Of a DNA stretch of 57,103 bases, positions 28,191-37,365 are shown one piece after another. The number at the start of each line of letters is the position of its first letter. Positions within the stretch are counted from its first letter, which is position 1. The DNA lies in contig CAISJH010000429.1 in the NCBI GenBank assembly GCA_903885585.1, forward strand, positions 1 to 57,103. Reading direction: 5' to 3'. The notes below the pieces were generated by a model. That model was not told the origin of the DNA. It worked only from the letters and a program-made list of their open reading frames with translations, and did no database searches. Origin of the DNA: an uncultured beta proteobacterium (lineage in GTDB: Bacteria; Pseudomonadota; Gammaproteobacteria; Burkholderiales; Burkholderiaceae_C). The position numbers and the translations under genes are program-made.

Positions 28191-28401
28191 GCCTTGTCTA
28201 TGGAGTGAACCATGCTGCAGTCCACGTCGCTTTGGGCCGTGCCTCGCACCGCCCCTCTCACCAACTTCGTGATGGCGATGGCCGTCACGAGAGGCGCCCA
28301 CCCGGCGCCAGACAAGGCACCTCAAGTGCCCGCGCTGCTGCGTGCCCCGCAGCAGCAATTGCAGGACGGATTGCCACGGCAAGCCGTCTGACCTACCCCT
28401 T

Positions 28402-28446
28402 GAGGCCACAACTTGCGTAAAGCTTGTTGTGGCCTCTTTCATTTTC
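28402..28446 (+). terminator. Rho-independent terminator
   Basis: GAGGCCACAAC...GTTGTGGCCTC then TTTCATTTT. Confidence 0.75.
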
Positions 28447-28790
28447 TGCGGCGGTTTTCTGCAGACTGCTTCATATAGTTAAGTTAACTCTTCCGGTAGT
28501 TGCTTATCACCCTGATGTCGATGTTGCTTCTCTTTCATTCTTTGCTTGACATTATCAGATTGCTGGTTTTAGTATTCCGCAAATGTCGCTTCCTATACTC
28601 ATATGCAACGCGCTCTGACCACAGTCTCGTTCGATACGCAGTCGGCCCCTCCAGCAGCAGACCACCTGGCGGGGCAGCGCTATCTGGAGTTCCGCCGAGC
28701 CTTGTTGTCACGACTTTGTGATGGTCTGGTTGCCGGTCGGATGGAGAACTGCCGCGGACTGCTGCAGGCTCTGGTCTTGTATCCACCTGC

Positions 28791-29510
28791 TTGCGGCGGC
28801 GGCTCAAAGTGAGAGGCACCAAGCTCGTCTTCGCTGCCGCAGTGGCGTGCGGCGGTCTCACGGCCGTGGGTGCTGGTCTGGCTGCCCCGCAGGCAAGCGT
28901 GAGCGCAGGCTCCTCGCTTTCTCGCGCGGAAGTTGCCGCGGCTGCAGGGGTGCTCGTGCATCTGCTGTCGGCGGTGTCTGCCGTCGCGCCGGCCATTGCA
29001 GCTGAGATCAAGCAGCCCTCATCTGGAGCGCGTGAACTCCGAGGTCGCTCGATACACGTTTCCGATGGTGACACCATCACTCTCATGCACGACGGCTATG
29101 CCAAGACCACGATTCGTCTGGCATCGATCGATGCACCCGAGTCGGCGCACCCCGAGAAGGGAGCGGGAAAAGTCGGCCAGCCCTTTGCTGACGTGGCTCG
29201 CCAGCGCCTGCGAGAGCTGTTAGGCAACAACGAGATACGCGCAGTCTGCGTCGAGCAAGACCGCTACGAACGCTCCATATGCGAGCTGTTCGTTGGATCT
29301 GTGTCCGTCAATCGGCAAATGGTCGCGGATGGCATGGCCTGGGCCAACCAGGCTGCCTCCGGCCGGTACCTGCGCGACAAGAGCCTCGTGGCTGTGGAGC
29401 TGAGCGCCCGGCAGGCCAAGCGAGGCCTGTGGTCGGCACCTGCAGTCGCCCCATGGATCTGGCGCGATAGCTGCTGGAAGCAGCAGATCTGCTCCATACC
29501 CGCTCACTGA
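28791..29510 (+). CDS. Staphylococcal nuclease-like (SNase) secreted nuclease
   Basis: IHVSDGDTITLMHDGYAKTTIRLASIDAPESAHPEK...VCVEQDRYERSICELFVGSVSVNRQMVADGMAW; start codon uncertain. Confidence 0.85.
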   Translation: MRRRLKVRGTKLVFAAAVACGGLTAVGAGLAAPQASVSAGSSLSRAEVAAAAGVLVHLLSAVSAVAPAIAAEIKQPSSGARELRGRSIHVSDGDTITLMHDGYAKTTIRLASIDAPESAHPEKGAGKVGQPFADVARQRLRELLGNNEIRAVCVEQDRYERSICELFVGSVSVNRQMVADGMAWANQAASGRYLRDKSLVAVELSARQAKRGLWSAPAVAPWIWRDSCWKQQICSIPAH

Positions 29511-29540
29511 GCACCACTCCTCCCAAACCTCCGCACACCC

Positions 29541-30029
29541 ATGACAGAAACACAATCTTCCAGTTCGACCGTGCCGACCGGTTCTTCCCCCAGCGTTCGC
29601 GAAATCATGTTGTACGGGGTACACCGGATCACGGTGCTCGTCCCCGTCAGCGAAGGTGATGACGTCCACGCGCAGTGGATTCGCTTGTCCAGCGTAGCCT
29701 GGACTCCCTGCGACTCCTTCCCCGATGTCGTGGCCGAAGTCCTCCATGGCTTTCTGGCGGTTTGCTCCGCTGCCGAGGACTCGCATGCGGGCGCGGCCCT
29801 GACTGTGCGCGAAGGCCTTGGCCTCGTAGCCGACTCGCAAGGCCTGCTTCGCTACTGGTGCGACCCGGAAAGCGGCGTCCTATGGCACATCGGTTTCGAT
29901 CCAGACCAGCCAACGGATTTGTGGCACATGAGAACGCTCTCCCTGGACAAGGACGAGATCTCGCTTGGTCGGAAGTTCGCAACAACCAAGCCCGATCTCT
30001 GGGCAGCAGGTCAACCCTTGTTCTCCTGA
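29541..30029 (+). CDS. Hypothetical protein
   Basis: Co-directional ORF between the SNase gene and 30035. Confidence 0.6.
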   Translation: MTETQSSSSTVPTGSSPSVREIMLYGVHRITVLVPVSEGDDVHAQWIRLSSVAWTPCDSFPDVVAEVLHGFLAVCSAAEDSHAGAALTVREGLGLVADSQGLLRYWCDPESGVLWHIGFDPDQPTDLWHMRTLSLDKDEISLGRKFATTKPDLWAAGQPLFS

Positions 30030-30034
30030 ATGAC

Positions 30035-30655
30035 ATGCCAGCACTGACACCTGTGGCGGCCCCCTACCGCTCTGAGCCCTTGAGCGCCGAGCCCCACGGC
30101 CACGAAGACACCAGGCCTCATGCGCGCAGGGCGTTTGCGGCCAATGCTCCTACCGCCTCAGCAAGCCGTGAGCCGGCTTATCACTCCGTGCATGTCTACG
30201 GCGGGCGCGCCGCGCTTTGTTTCAGCGCCGACGAGACCCGCAGCGGCGAGCGCACAGTGAGGCTGGAAGCCGCAACCGCCACGGCGCCCAAGTCGTACGC
30301 CTGGGGCGAGAAGGTCGCACTGCAGCTCACTGCGCGAGAACTCCCGCAGGTGCTTGCAGTGGTCGCCGGCTATCTTCCTGCCTTGAAACTGTCCAATCAT
30401 GGAGAGGCCAACGACAAAGGTGTCAGCCTCCAAAACCAGGAGGGCGGCAAACTGTTCGTCTCTGTATGGCAAGGCAAGAATGCCAGAGCGGTGCCGATCA
30501 CGCCTGCAGACGTGTGGCCGGTCTTTGACCTGCTCCTGAAGCAGTTTTTGGCCAACAGCCCGCATCTGACTGCCGACGCAGCTCTTGCGAGCATCCGGCT
30601 TCTGAGCCAGCGGTATCTGGCCGCCTCCCAGCGCGGTGGAGCAGGGAATGATTGA
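30035..30655 (+). CDS. Conserved hypothetical protein, possibly ssDNA/nucleic-acid binding
   Basis: KVALQLTARELPQVLAVVAGYLPALKLSNHGEANDKGVSLQNQEGGKLFVSVWQGKNARAVPITPADVWPVFDLLLKQFL; function inferred only. Confidence 0.6.
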   Translation: MPALTPVAAPYRSEPLSAEPHGHEDTRPHARRAFAANAPTASASREPAYHSVHVYGGRAALCFSADETRSGERTVRLEAATATAPKSYAWGEKVALQLTARELPQVLAVVAGYLPALKLSNHGEANDKGVSLQNQEGGKLFVSVWQGKNARAVPITPADVWPVFDLLLKQFLANSPHLTADAALASIRLLSQRYLAASQRGGAGND

Positions 30656-30965
30656 GACCGCCGTTGCCAGGGCTGCGGTCGCAAGTGCTCGCACCGTCTT
30701 CTTCGACGGTCAACTTAACCCAGTGGCGCCGGAAGTCGGCCAGTGGTTCTGCGAATTTGACGATGAGTTCGACGATGGCGAGTACGGCACCCTGCGCGAC
30801 GGGGACCTGGTCGAGTACCTCGGCCCCGATGACAGCGCCACCTGGAACGACGAGGCCAAAGAGTTCCTGCCCTACGGCGACCCAATGCTGCGCCATCTCG
30901 TCTGCACCGAGTACGGCGACGAGCCCCGCCGCCCGCGGGGCCTGATCCTGGTTCGCCAGTCCTGA
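30636..30965 (+). CDS. Hypothetical acidic protein
   Basis: Overlaps the upstream stop; ATG alternatives at 30636 and 30648. Confidence 0.55.
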   Translation: MEQGMIETAVARAAVASARTVFFDGQLNPVAPEVGQWFCEFDDEFDDGEYGTLRDGDLVEYLGPDDSATWNDEAKEFLPYGDPMLRHLVCTEYGDEPRRPRGLILVRQS

Positions 30966-31189
30966 CCCAGACATAGACACGAGCACGGTGAGCAGCCGCT
31001 CCGCACCGCCTCAAGCGGAGGCCGTGCATTTGCAACGCCGCTAGCGCAGCGCTACCATCTCCCTCACACGTTCATGTCGTCTCATTCTCCGGCGACGCAT
31101 TGCATTTCAGCCCGCATGACGGGTTCGAGGCTCACTTCTGAGCCGCTCTGCAAGCATTTGTGCAGCGCTACGCGCTGCTGGAGATTCTT

Positions 31190-33736
31190 ATGGATATGAA
31201 TGTGAACGCACCGCAGGCGATCTCTCTTGAGGTCCTGCGGGAAAAGTATGCCAAAGGCGCAGAGACATCCATCTCTGACGTCCGCTGGCGAGTGGCCACT
31301 GCGCTGGCCGCTGTCGAGCCTGAACCTGAGCGTCAGGTGTGGGCCGAGCGCTTCATGGACGCCCAGTCACGGCTGGGAGTCGTGATGGGGGGGCGCATAA
31401 ACAGCGCGGCTGGCACAGGACTGGTTGCGTCACTCATCAATTGCTTCGTGGTTGGTGTGTCTGACACCGTGACGGGCGAAGAGGATGGCCTCCCGTCCAT
31501 TTACACAGCGCTGGCCCAAAGCGCAGAAACCATGCGCCGGGGTGGCGGGGTCGGTTTCAACTTCAGCGCCATTCGCCCCAAGGGGTCGTTGGTAAAGGGG
31601 ACGCAGAGCAGAGCTTCTGGACCGGTGTCGTATATGCGGGTCTTCGACAGCTCGTGCACCACGGTTGAGTCCGCAGGCGCTCGTCGCGGCGCCCAGATGG
31701 CGGTGCTCGACTGCTCGCACCCGGATATTGAAGAGTTCATCTCGGCCAAGCGAACAGCAGGACAGCTGAACAACTTCAACTTGTCGGTGAGAGTGTCCGA
31801 CGCCTTTATGGAGGCGGTCGCCGCAGACGCTGACTGGGATTTGGTCCACAAGAAGGCGCCAGACCAGAAGGTGTTTCCGGATGCCCGCTTCGACGCTGGA
31901 CGCGAGGTGTGGGTCTACAGGACTGTCAAAGCGACGGACTTATGGAACCTCATCATGTTCTCGAACTACGAGTTCGCCGAGCCAGGCGTCCTGTTCGGGG
32001 ACATCATTCAGCGCGAGAACAACCTTGGGTACGTCGAGAAGATCGAGGCGACCAATCCCTGTGGTGAGCAGCCTTTACCCCCTAATGGCTGTTGCTGTCT
32101 GGGGCAGGTGGATCTCACGCAACACGTCAGGGACCCCTTCACGCAAAACGCGGCATTCGACTTCGACACGTTTGCGTCTGCGGTTAGGTCGTTGACGAGG
32201 ATGCTGGACAACACCCTGGATGTGACTCACTGGCCCCTGCTAGAGCAGGCCAAGGAGGCTGCAGCCAAGCGGCGCGTTGGCGCAGGCTTCATCGGCTTGG
32301 GCAACGCCCTGTGCATGCTGGGGCTGCGCTATGACCGTGTGGAAGGTCGCGAGATGGCTGCACGCATCGCGCAGACCTTGCGTGACTCGGCTTACTGGGC
32401 CTCGGTATCGTTGGCAATGGAGAGGGGTGCCTTTCCGCTCTTCGACGCAGAGAAGTACCTCAGTAGCGGCTTTGCCATGCGACTTCCAGAGGAACTTCGA
32501 GTGGCGATCCGCACTCACGGCATTCGCAACTCTCACCTGACCAGCATTGCACCGACGGGCACCATCTCGTTGGCCTTTGCTGATAACGCCTCAGGGGGCA
32601 TCGAGCCGGCCTTCAGCTACCAGCCCTACAGCCGGAAGAAGCGCCAAGCCGATGGGACCACTCAGGAGTACCTGGTTGAGGATCGAGCCTACCGGCTATA
32701 TCGGCAACTGGGCGGCGACACCAACAAGTTGCCCGAGAGCTTTGTCGGTGCTCTGGAGATGTCCGCCGATGATCACCTGAAGATGGTGGTGGCGGTGGCA
32801 CCCTACATCGACTCTGCCATTTCCAAGACCATCAACGTACCCGCTGACTATCCGTTTGATGAGTTCAAGCAGATCTACCTGCAAGCCTGGAAATGGGGCT
32901 GTGTGAAAGGCATCACGACCTACCGGCCCAACTCGATCCTCGGGTCTGTGCTGTCGGTTGTACCGAAAGAAGAGCTCAAAGAAGAGCCCAAGGCCCAAGC
33001 TGCACCGATACCTGAAGGGCAGGCCAATGAGCTCACGCCAGGCCCCGCAGCCTTGCGTGATTCAGATCCCCTGCGCCTGCAGTTCGACAGCCGTCCCAGC
33101 GGTGATTTGGAGGGCATCACGTCGAAGGTCGAACTGCAGACCTACGAGGGGCGCAAGAGCCTGTATGTCACGGTGAATTTCATGCAGGTCGAAGGCGTTG
33201 TCGACGGCAAGCGCGTGCTGGTCGATCGACCAGTCGAGTTCTTCCTGCCGGCAGGCCAACGTGATGACGGGTTGCAGTGGGTCTCGCTTGCGATGCGCCT
33301 GCTCAGCTTCGTGGCCCGCTCAGGCGGGTCCGTAGCCAAAGCGCTTCAAGCGATGCGGCAGACCGTCTGGGACAAGGGCCAGGTGAGGTTCGGGTTCATC
33401 GAGAAGGGCGGTGCCCGCCGGCCGATGTTCCATGACTCGGAGGTCGCGGCCATCGGCTACGCGCTGCAAGAAATCCTGCGCAAGCGCGGGTTTCTTGACG
33501 ACTTGGGCAACCAGGTGCCTGTGGCGCTGCTGGCCAGCAGGCTGCAGCCTCAGGGTGCTCAAGCGTGTGGCGAGCGGGACTGCTCCTGCGAGTCCTCAGA
33601 CGGGCTTGGCCTGAAGGCTGCGGTGCACACCGCGGCAAACGGAAGAAAGTGTCCAGAGTGCGGAGCGAACGGCCTGCACAAGGTCGACGGTTGCACGCAG
33701 TGCGTGAATTGCGGACACGAGGGCGGATGCGGTTGA
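31190..33736 (+). CDS. nrdJ: Adenosylcobalamin-dependent (class II) ribonucleotide reductase with C-terminal TSCPD-like region and zinc ribbon
   Basis: [71 protein letters not shown]-terminal [22 protein letters not shown]. Confidence 0.9.
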   Translation: MDMNVNAPQAISLEVLREKYAKGAETSISDVRWRVATALAAVEPEPERQVWAERFMDAQSRLGVVMGGRINSAAGTGLVASLINCFVVGVSDTVTGEEDGLPSIYTALAQSAETMRRGGGVGFNFSAIRPKGSLVKGTQSRASGPVSYMRVFDSSCTTVESAGARRGAQMAVLDCSHPDIEEFISAKRTAGQLNNFNLSVRVSDAFMEAVAADADWDLVHKKAPDQKVFPDARFDAGREVWVYRTVKATDLWNLIMFSNYEFAEPGVLFGDIIQRENNLGYVEKIEATNPCGEQPLPPNGCCCLGQVDLTQHVRDPFTQNAAFDFDTFASAVRSLTRMLDNTLDVTHWPLLEQAKEAAAKRRVGAGFIGLGNALCMLGLRYDRVEGREMAARIAQTLRDSAYWASVSLAMERGAFPLFDAEKYLSSGFAMRLPEELRVAIRTHGIRNSHLTSIAPTGTISLAFADNASGGIEPAFSYQPYSRKKRQADGTTQEYLVEDRAYRLYRQLGGDTNKLPESFVGALEMSADDHLKMVVAVAPYIDSAISKTINVPADYPFDEFKQIYLQAWKWGCVKGITTYRPNSILGSVLSVVPKEELKEEPKAQAAPIPEGQANELTPGPAALRDSDPLRLQFDSRPSGDLEGITSKVELQTYEGRKSLYVTVNFMQVEGVVDGKRVLVDRPVEFFLPAGQRDDGLQWVSLAMRLLSFVARSGGSVAKALQAMRQTVWDKGQVRFGFIEKGGARRPMFHDSEVAAIGYALQEILRKRGFLDDLGNQVPVALLASRLQPQGAQACGERDCSCESSDGLGLKAAVHTAANGRKCPECGANGLHKVDGCTQCVNCGHEGGCG

Positions 33737-33784
33737 GTTCAGCCGCTGAGGGGCGGTCTTGCCGTCCCGACTTTCACTACCCAC

Positions 33785-33820
33785 GAGGGGCCAACATTAC
33801 GTTGGCCCCTCTCCTTTTTT
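33785..33820 (+). terminator. Rho-independent terminator after the RNR gene
   Basis: GAGGGGCCAAC-attac-GTTGGCCCCTC followed by TCCTTTTTT. Confidence 0.85.
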
Positions 33821-33937
33821 CGACATCAGTCTGGCGATAGTCCGCTTGGGCAGCAGGCATACCCGACTTAGGTTTGGGGTCTTGTGTAACCGTTGTCCGC
33901 TTTTCCGGTTTTTCGCCTGGCATGCCTGTAACAGGAT

Positions 33938-34615
33938 GTGTTATCTCAAGGCTCAGCCCCTAGACTTGCCACCCAAGGTACAGCAATGCACCAGACCTTG
34001 GAGCTAAAGATGACGCCCTTTGTGAACCAGTTTCGACTCATCTCATGTGGACATGAGGCTTATGGCTGGCTAACCAGATCGCGCAAGGGAGCCTTTGCCG
34101 GCTTGGACCACATCGACATCAAGGCGCTGTGGCCCGAGTATCTGGAGGTGTTGGCGTCCAGTCGGGTGGGCAAGAGGGGCGTGTTCCCCCGCTTGATTCT
34201 GCCCATTGAATCGCTCAATGAGGACATGCTGCAGGCCTTGCGCGCCATGCCGCAACTGGTGCGCAACCGGACCACGCTTGTAGTGGAGTTCGGTGATGTG
34301 AACAAGCAGTTGCACACTGCGCGTCGTGAGATCCTGGTCAAGCTGGGTTTCGGTCTTGGACTGCACCTGCGCTCAGGCGCGGATGCTCCGGCCAGCATCG
34401 GCGCTGCAGTGTTGCTGGGTGCGCACCTGCTGCTCGTCAACCCGAGCGCGGTCACGCCAGAGCAGCACGAAGAACTGCGCAGCGCCCTTGGAAACTGGAT
34501 GCAGATCGTCCCAGTGGAAGTTGAGCAAGAGGAGCTGGCGCAGCCAGCAACGATGGCCGCCGCAGATAAGTGCACCAGCACCGCCCCCACAAGCGCCTGG
34601 GGTGCACTCGCCTGA
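33938..34615 (+). CDS. Hypothetical protein, degenerate EAL-like appearance
   Basis: LVVEFGDVNKQLHTARREILVKLGFGLGLHLRSGADAPASIGAAVLLGAHLLLVNPSAV; start uncertain. Confidence 0.5.
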   Translation: MLSQGSAPRLATQGTAMHQTLELKMTPFVNQFRLISCGHEAYGWLTRSRKGAFAGLDHIDIKALWPEYLEVLASSRVGKRGVFPRLILPIESLNEDMLQALRAMPQLVRNRTTLVVEFGDVNKQLHTARREILVKLGFGLGLHLRSGADAPASIGAAVLLGAHLLLVNPSAVTPEQHEELRSALGNWMQIVPVEVEQEELAQPATMAAADKCTSTAPTSAWGALA

Positions 34616-36165
34616 GACACACCTTCAGCCAGCCAGCGCTGGCGTTCTTGTGCTTGGCGGTCGCGATCCTGGGGCTGCCCGCAGCCAGCGGTCAGGCTTG
34701 CCCAGATTTCTATTGGCACCTGCTCCTCTCAGAAGACATCCTGGCGCATAGGTCGCTGCGCTTCGCGGACACGCTGAGCTTCTCGCCAGAGGGCGCACCT
34801 TACCTTCTCACGCAGTGGCTGGGCGAGCTGGTCACTGTGGGGCTGCCATACAAACTTGGCGGATTCACCGGCACTGCGATCGTGGCCAGCGCGCTGGGCT
34901 TGGCGGTGCTTGCCTTGGCCTTTCGCACAGCCTGCCTGTACCTTCCACCCGGCCCCTCTTTGGTGCTGGCGCTGGCGCTGGGGGCGCCCTATCTCTCGGT
35001 CTACGCGCGCCCACAGGTGTTGAGCTTCGTGTTGTGCGCACTTCTGGTTCTGGTCCTCGAGCGCGCGCGCTCACAAGGCTGGCACGCACGCTGGTTGTGG
35101 AGCGTGGCCGCCCTGATGGCGCTGTGGCCCAACGTCCACGGCAGCTATGCGGTTGGACTGCTGCTGCTGGCCTTGCACCTGGCCTGTCCCCTCATTGCCC
35201 AGGCACTCACGCCGGCAAGCCAGGCTCGCGCCAGTGCGACATCGGCTTGGCGCGTGGCGGGATTCCTTTTCGTTGGACTCTTGGCCACGCTGCTGAATCC
35301 CTGGGGGTACGAGTCCTGGCTGCGCGTGGTCGAGATCGCGCAGTACCAGACCACCAAGAGTGGAGTGATATCCGAATGGCAGCCAACCAGCTTTGGCACG
35401 GAACTCGGCTCCACGTTTTTGTTGTGCGTGCTGGGTACGCTGCTCCTCATGGCCGCAAGCCGGGTGCGGCCCAGTTGTGAAGATTTGGTGTTCACTTTCC
35501 TGGTGGTGGTCTTTGGCCTTCTGGCCGCGCGACAGAGCTACTACGCCTTGATCGCGCTGGTCCCCATTGCGGCAAGAGCTGCGGCTGGGGCGCCGATGCT
35601 TGAATCGGTCTCCCGCTTGACGAGCACGCGTGTGCCGGCGCCATGGGCCTGCCTCGCGCTCGCCGGTGCGGCTACTTTCCACTTCGCACAACAGCACGTG
35701 CAGACCGCAGCGCTCGAGCGCTATTCGCGCAAAGTGTTTCCTGTGGAGGCGGCAGCGTTCGTTAAGCGTACCGGCCTGACCGGCAAGGCCTTCAACGAGA
35801 CCACCGCGGGGGGCTGGATGGCCCACCACATGCGCGTGCCGGTATACATCGATGGCCGGCTTGACTTGCACGGCGATCGCAAGTTCTTTGAGTGGTTCTT
35901 CGCACGCAATGGCGTGCCAGGCTGGGAGGAAGTGGTTGAGCGTAGCGGCGCGGACCTGGCCGTCTTGCAAACCCAATCGCCGCTCTTGCAGCTGCTGATG
36001 AGCAGCGGTGCGTGGGCGCTGGTGCACAGCGATCAAGCCTACAGCGTTGCGGTCCTCAGGAGCGTACATGGTGCGTTCGCGGTCGATCATGAGAAGACTG
36101 CCCTGGCTCGACCATCCATCTTCGACTCGAGCGGCCGGCTCGCGTTACCGCCTCTGGGCTACTGA
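34570..36165 (+). CDS. Polytopic membrane protein, GT-C-like glycosyltransferase
   Basis: Many TM helices; C-terminal FNETTAGGWMAHHMRVPVYIDGRLDLHGDRKFFEWFFARNGVPGWEEVVERSGADLAVLQ; start uncertain. Confidence 0.65.
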   Translation: MHQHRPHKRLGCTRLRHTFSQPALAFLCLAVAILGLPAASGQACPDFYWHLLLSEDILAHRSLRFADTLSFSPEGAPYLLTQWLGELVTVGLPYKLGGFTGTAIVASALGLAVLALAFRTACLYLPPGPSLVLALALGAPYLSVYARPQVLSFVLCALLVLVLERARSQGWHARWLWSVAALMALWPNVHGSYAVGLLLLALHLACPLIAQALTPASQARASATSAWRVAGFLFVGLLATLLNPWGYESWLRVVEIAQYQTTKSGVISEWQPTSFGTELGSTFLLCVLGTLLLMAASRVRPSCEDLVFTFLVVVFGLLAARQSYYALIALVPIAARAAAGAPMLESVSRLTSTRVPAPWACLALAGAATFHFAQQHVQTAALERYSRKVFPVEAAAFVKRTGLTGKAFNETTAGGWMAHHMRVPVYIDGRLDLHGDRKFFEWFFARNGVPGWEEVVERSGADLAVLQTQSPLLQLLMSSGAWALVHSDQAYSVAVLRSVHGAFAVDHEKTALARPSIFDSSGRLALPPLGY

Positions 36166-36252
36166 GTCCGCTTTTGCAGGCGATGGGGCGCGAAAAAATC
36201 GCTCTGCAGGGCCCTCTCAAACGACGTGTTATGACGGCTCACGCCGACACAA

Positions 36253-37344
36253 TTGCGCGTGGTCTTGGAGTCGCGCCTGCTCAGTCTTGTAGTTCCTGTC
36301 TTCAACGAACAGGACGCTCTCGACGCCTTGGTGCATCGGATAAGCGCACTTGCGCGCAGCCTTCAGATCCGCTTCAACCTCGATGTCGAGCTGATCGTCG
36401 TTGACGACGGCTCTCGCGACGCGACTAACGCGGTGGCTCGGCGGTTGATCCACCGGCGTGATTCGGGCTTTCCGATCCGTCTGGTCGAGTTGAGCCGCAA
36501 CTTCGGCAAGGAAGCCGCGCTTATCGCCGGTCTTCAAGCCGCAAGCGGCCAAGCCGTCATACCCATTGACGCCGACCTTCAAGATCCGCCCGAGGTGGTG
36601 AGCGAGCTCGTCCAGGCATGGCTTGAGAAGGCCGTGGATGTGGTCGAGGCCGTGCGGGTGGACAGGCGGTGCGACACCTTCGCAAAGCGCACCAGCGCGG
36701 CAGCGTACTACTGGGTGCTTCGCAAGATCGCCCAGGATGTGGCTCCGACAGCCAATTGCGGCGACTTCCAGCTGCTCTCGAGACGCGCCGTAGAGGCAGT
36801 CCTGCAGTACCCTGAACGCGCACGCTTGCACAAAGGCTTGACCGCCCTGATCGGCTTTCGCCGAGCAACTGTGTACTTCGCTCGCGCACCTCGAAGTGCT
36901 GGCCGCAGCCGCTTCGGTGTTTGGCGCCTGCTCAGTTTGGCCTGGGATGGCATCACGTCCCTGTCGTCATGGCCCCTGCGCGTGTGGACTTGGATCGGCA
37001 CAGTCGTGGCGCTGTGTGCACTTGTCCTGGCGTTGTGGACGGTGATTCGGACCTTGGTTCAGGGCGTGGCCGTGCCAGGCTACGCATCCCTGCTGGTGTC
37101 TGTGCTTGGGCTCGGGGGTGTGCAGCTCATCAGCCTGGGGGTACTCGGAGAATACATAGCGCGAATCGGCGCAGAGGTGCGCGGGCGCCCCCTCTTCCAC
37201 GTGGCCGCGCGGCTGGGGTTCGAAGAAGGCAACGACACGCATGGCTCTTCGCCCTCCGAGGCCATTGCTCTGAGGCCCCAGCCTTCCATCGTCAGCGAAG
37301 AGCCACCCCGAGGCGGTGCGGACGCGACACCGCTGCGTGCTTAG
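36253..37344 (+). CDS. GtrB/DPM1-like family 2 glycosyltransferase with two C-terminal TM helices
   Basis: LSLVVPVFNEQDALDALV, VDDGSRDAT, ELSRNFGKEAALIAGLQAASGQAVIPIDADLQDPPEV, LGEYIARIGAEVRGRPLF. Confidence 0.9.
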   Translation: MRVVLESRLLSLVVPVFNEQDALDALVHRISALARSLQIRFNLDVELIVVDDGSRDATNAVARRLIHRRDSGFPIRLVELSRNFGKEAALIAGLQAASGQAVIPIDADLQDPPEVVSELVQAWLEKAVDVVEAVRVDRRCDTFAKRTSAAAYYWVLRKIAQDVAPTANCGDFQLLSRRAVEAVLQYPERARLHKGLTALIGFRRATVYFARAPRSAGRSRFGVWRLLSLAWDGITSLSSWPLRVWTWIGTVVALCALVLALWTVIRTLVQGVAVPGYASLLVSVLGLGGVQLISLGVLGEYIARIGAEVRGRPLFHVAARLGFEEGNDTHGSSPSEAIALRPQPSIVSEEPPRGGADATPLRA

Positions 37345-37365
37345 CCCTTAGCGGCAGGAGTTGGC

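Noticed and set aside
30966-31190. Cobalamin riboswitch ahead of the B12-dependent RNR
   Set aside because: No B12-box-like sequence recognised; only small hairpins such as GGCTCA-CTTC-TGAGCC. An Infernal search with the cobalamin model would be decisive.
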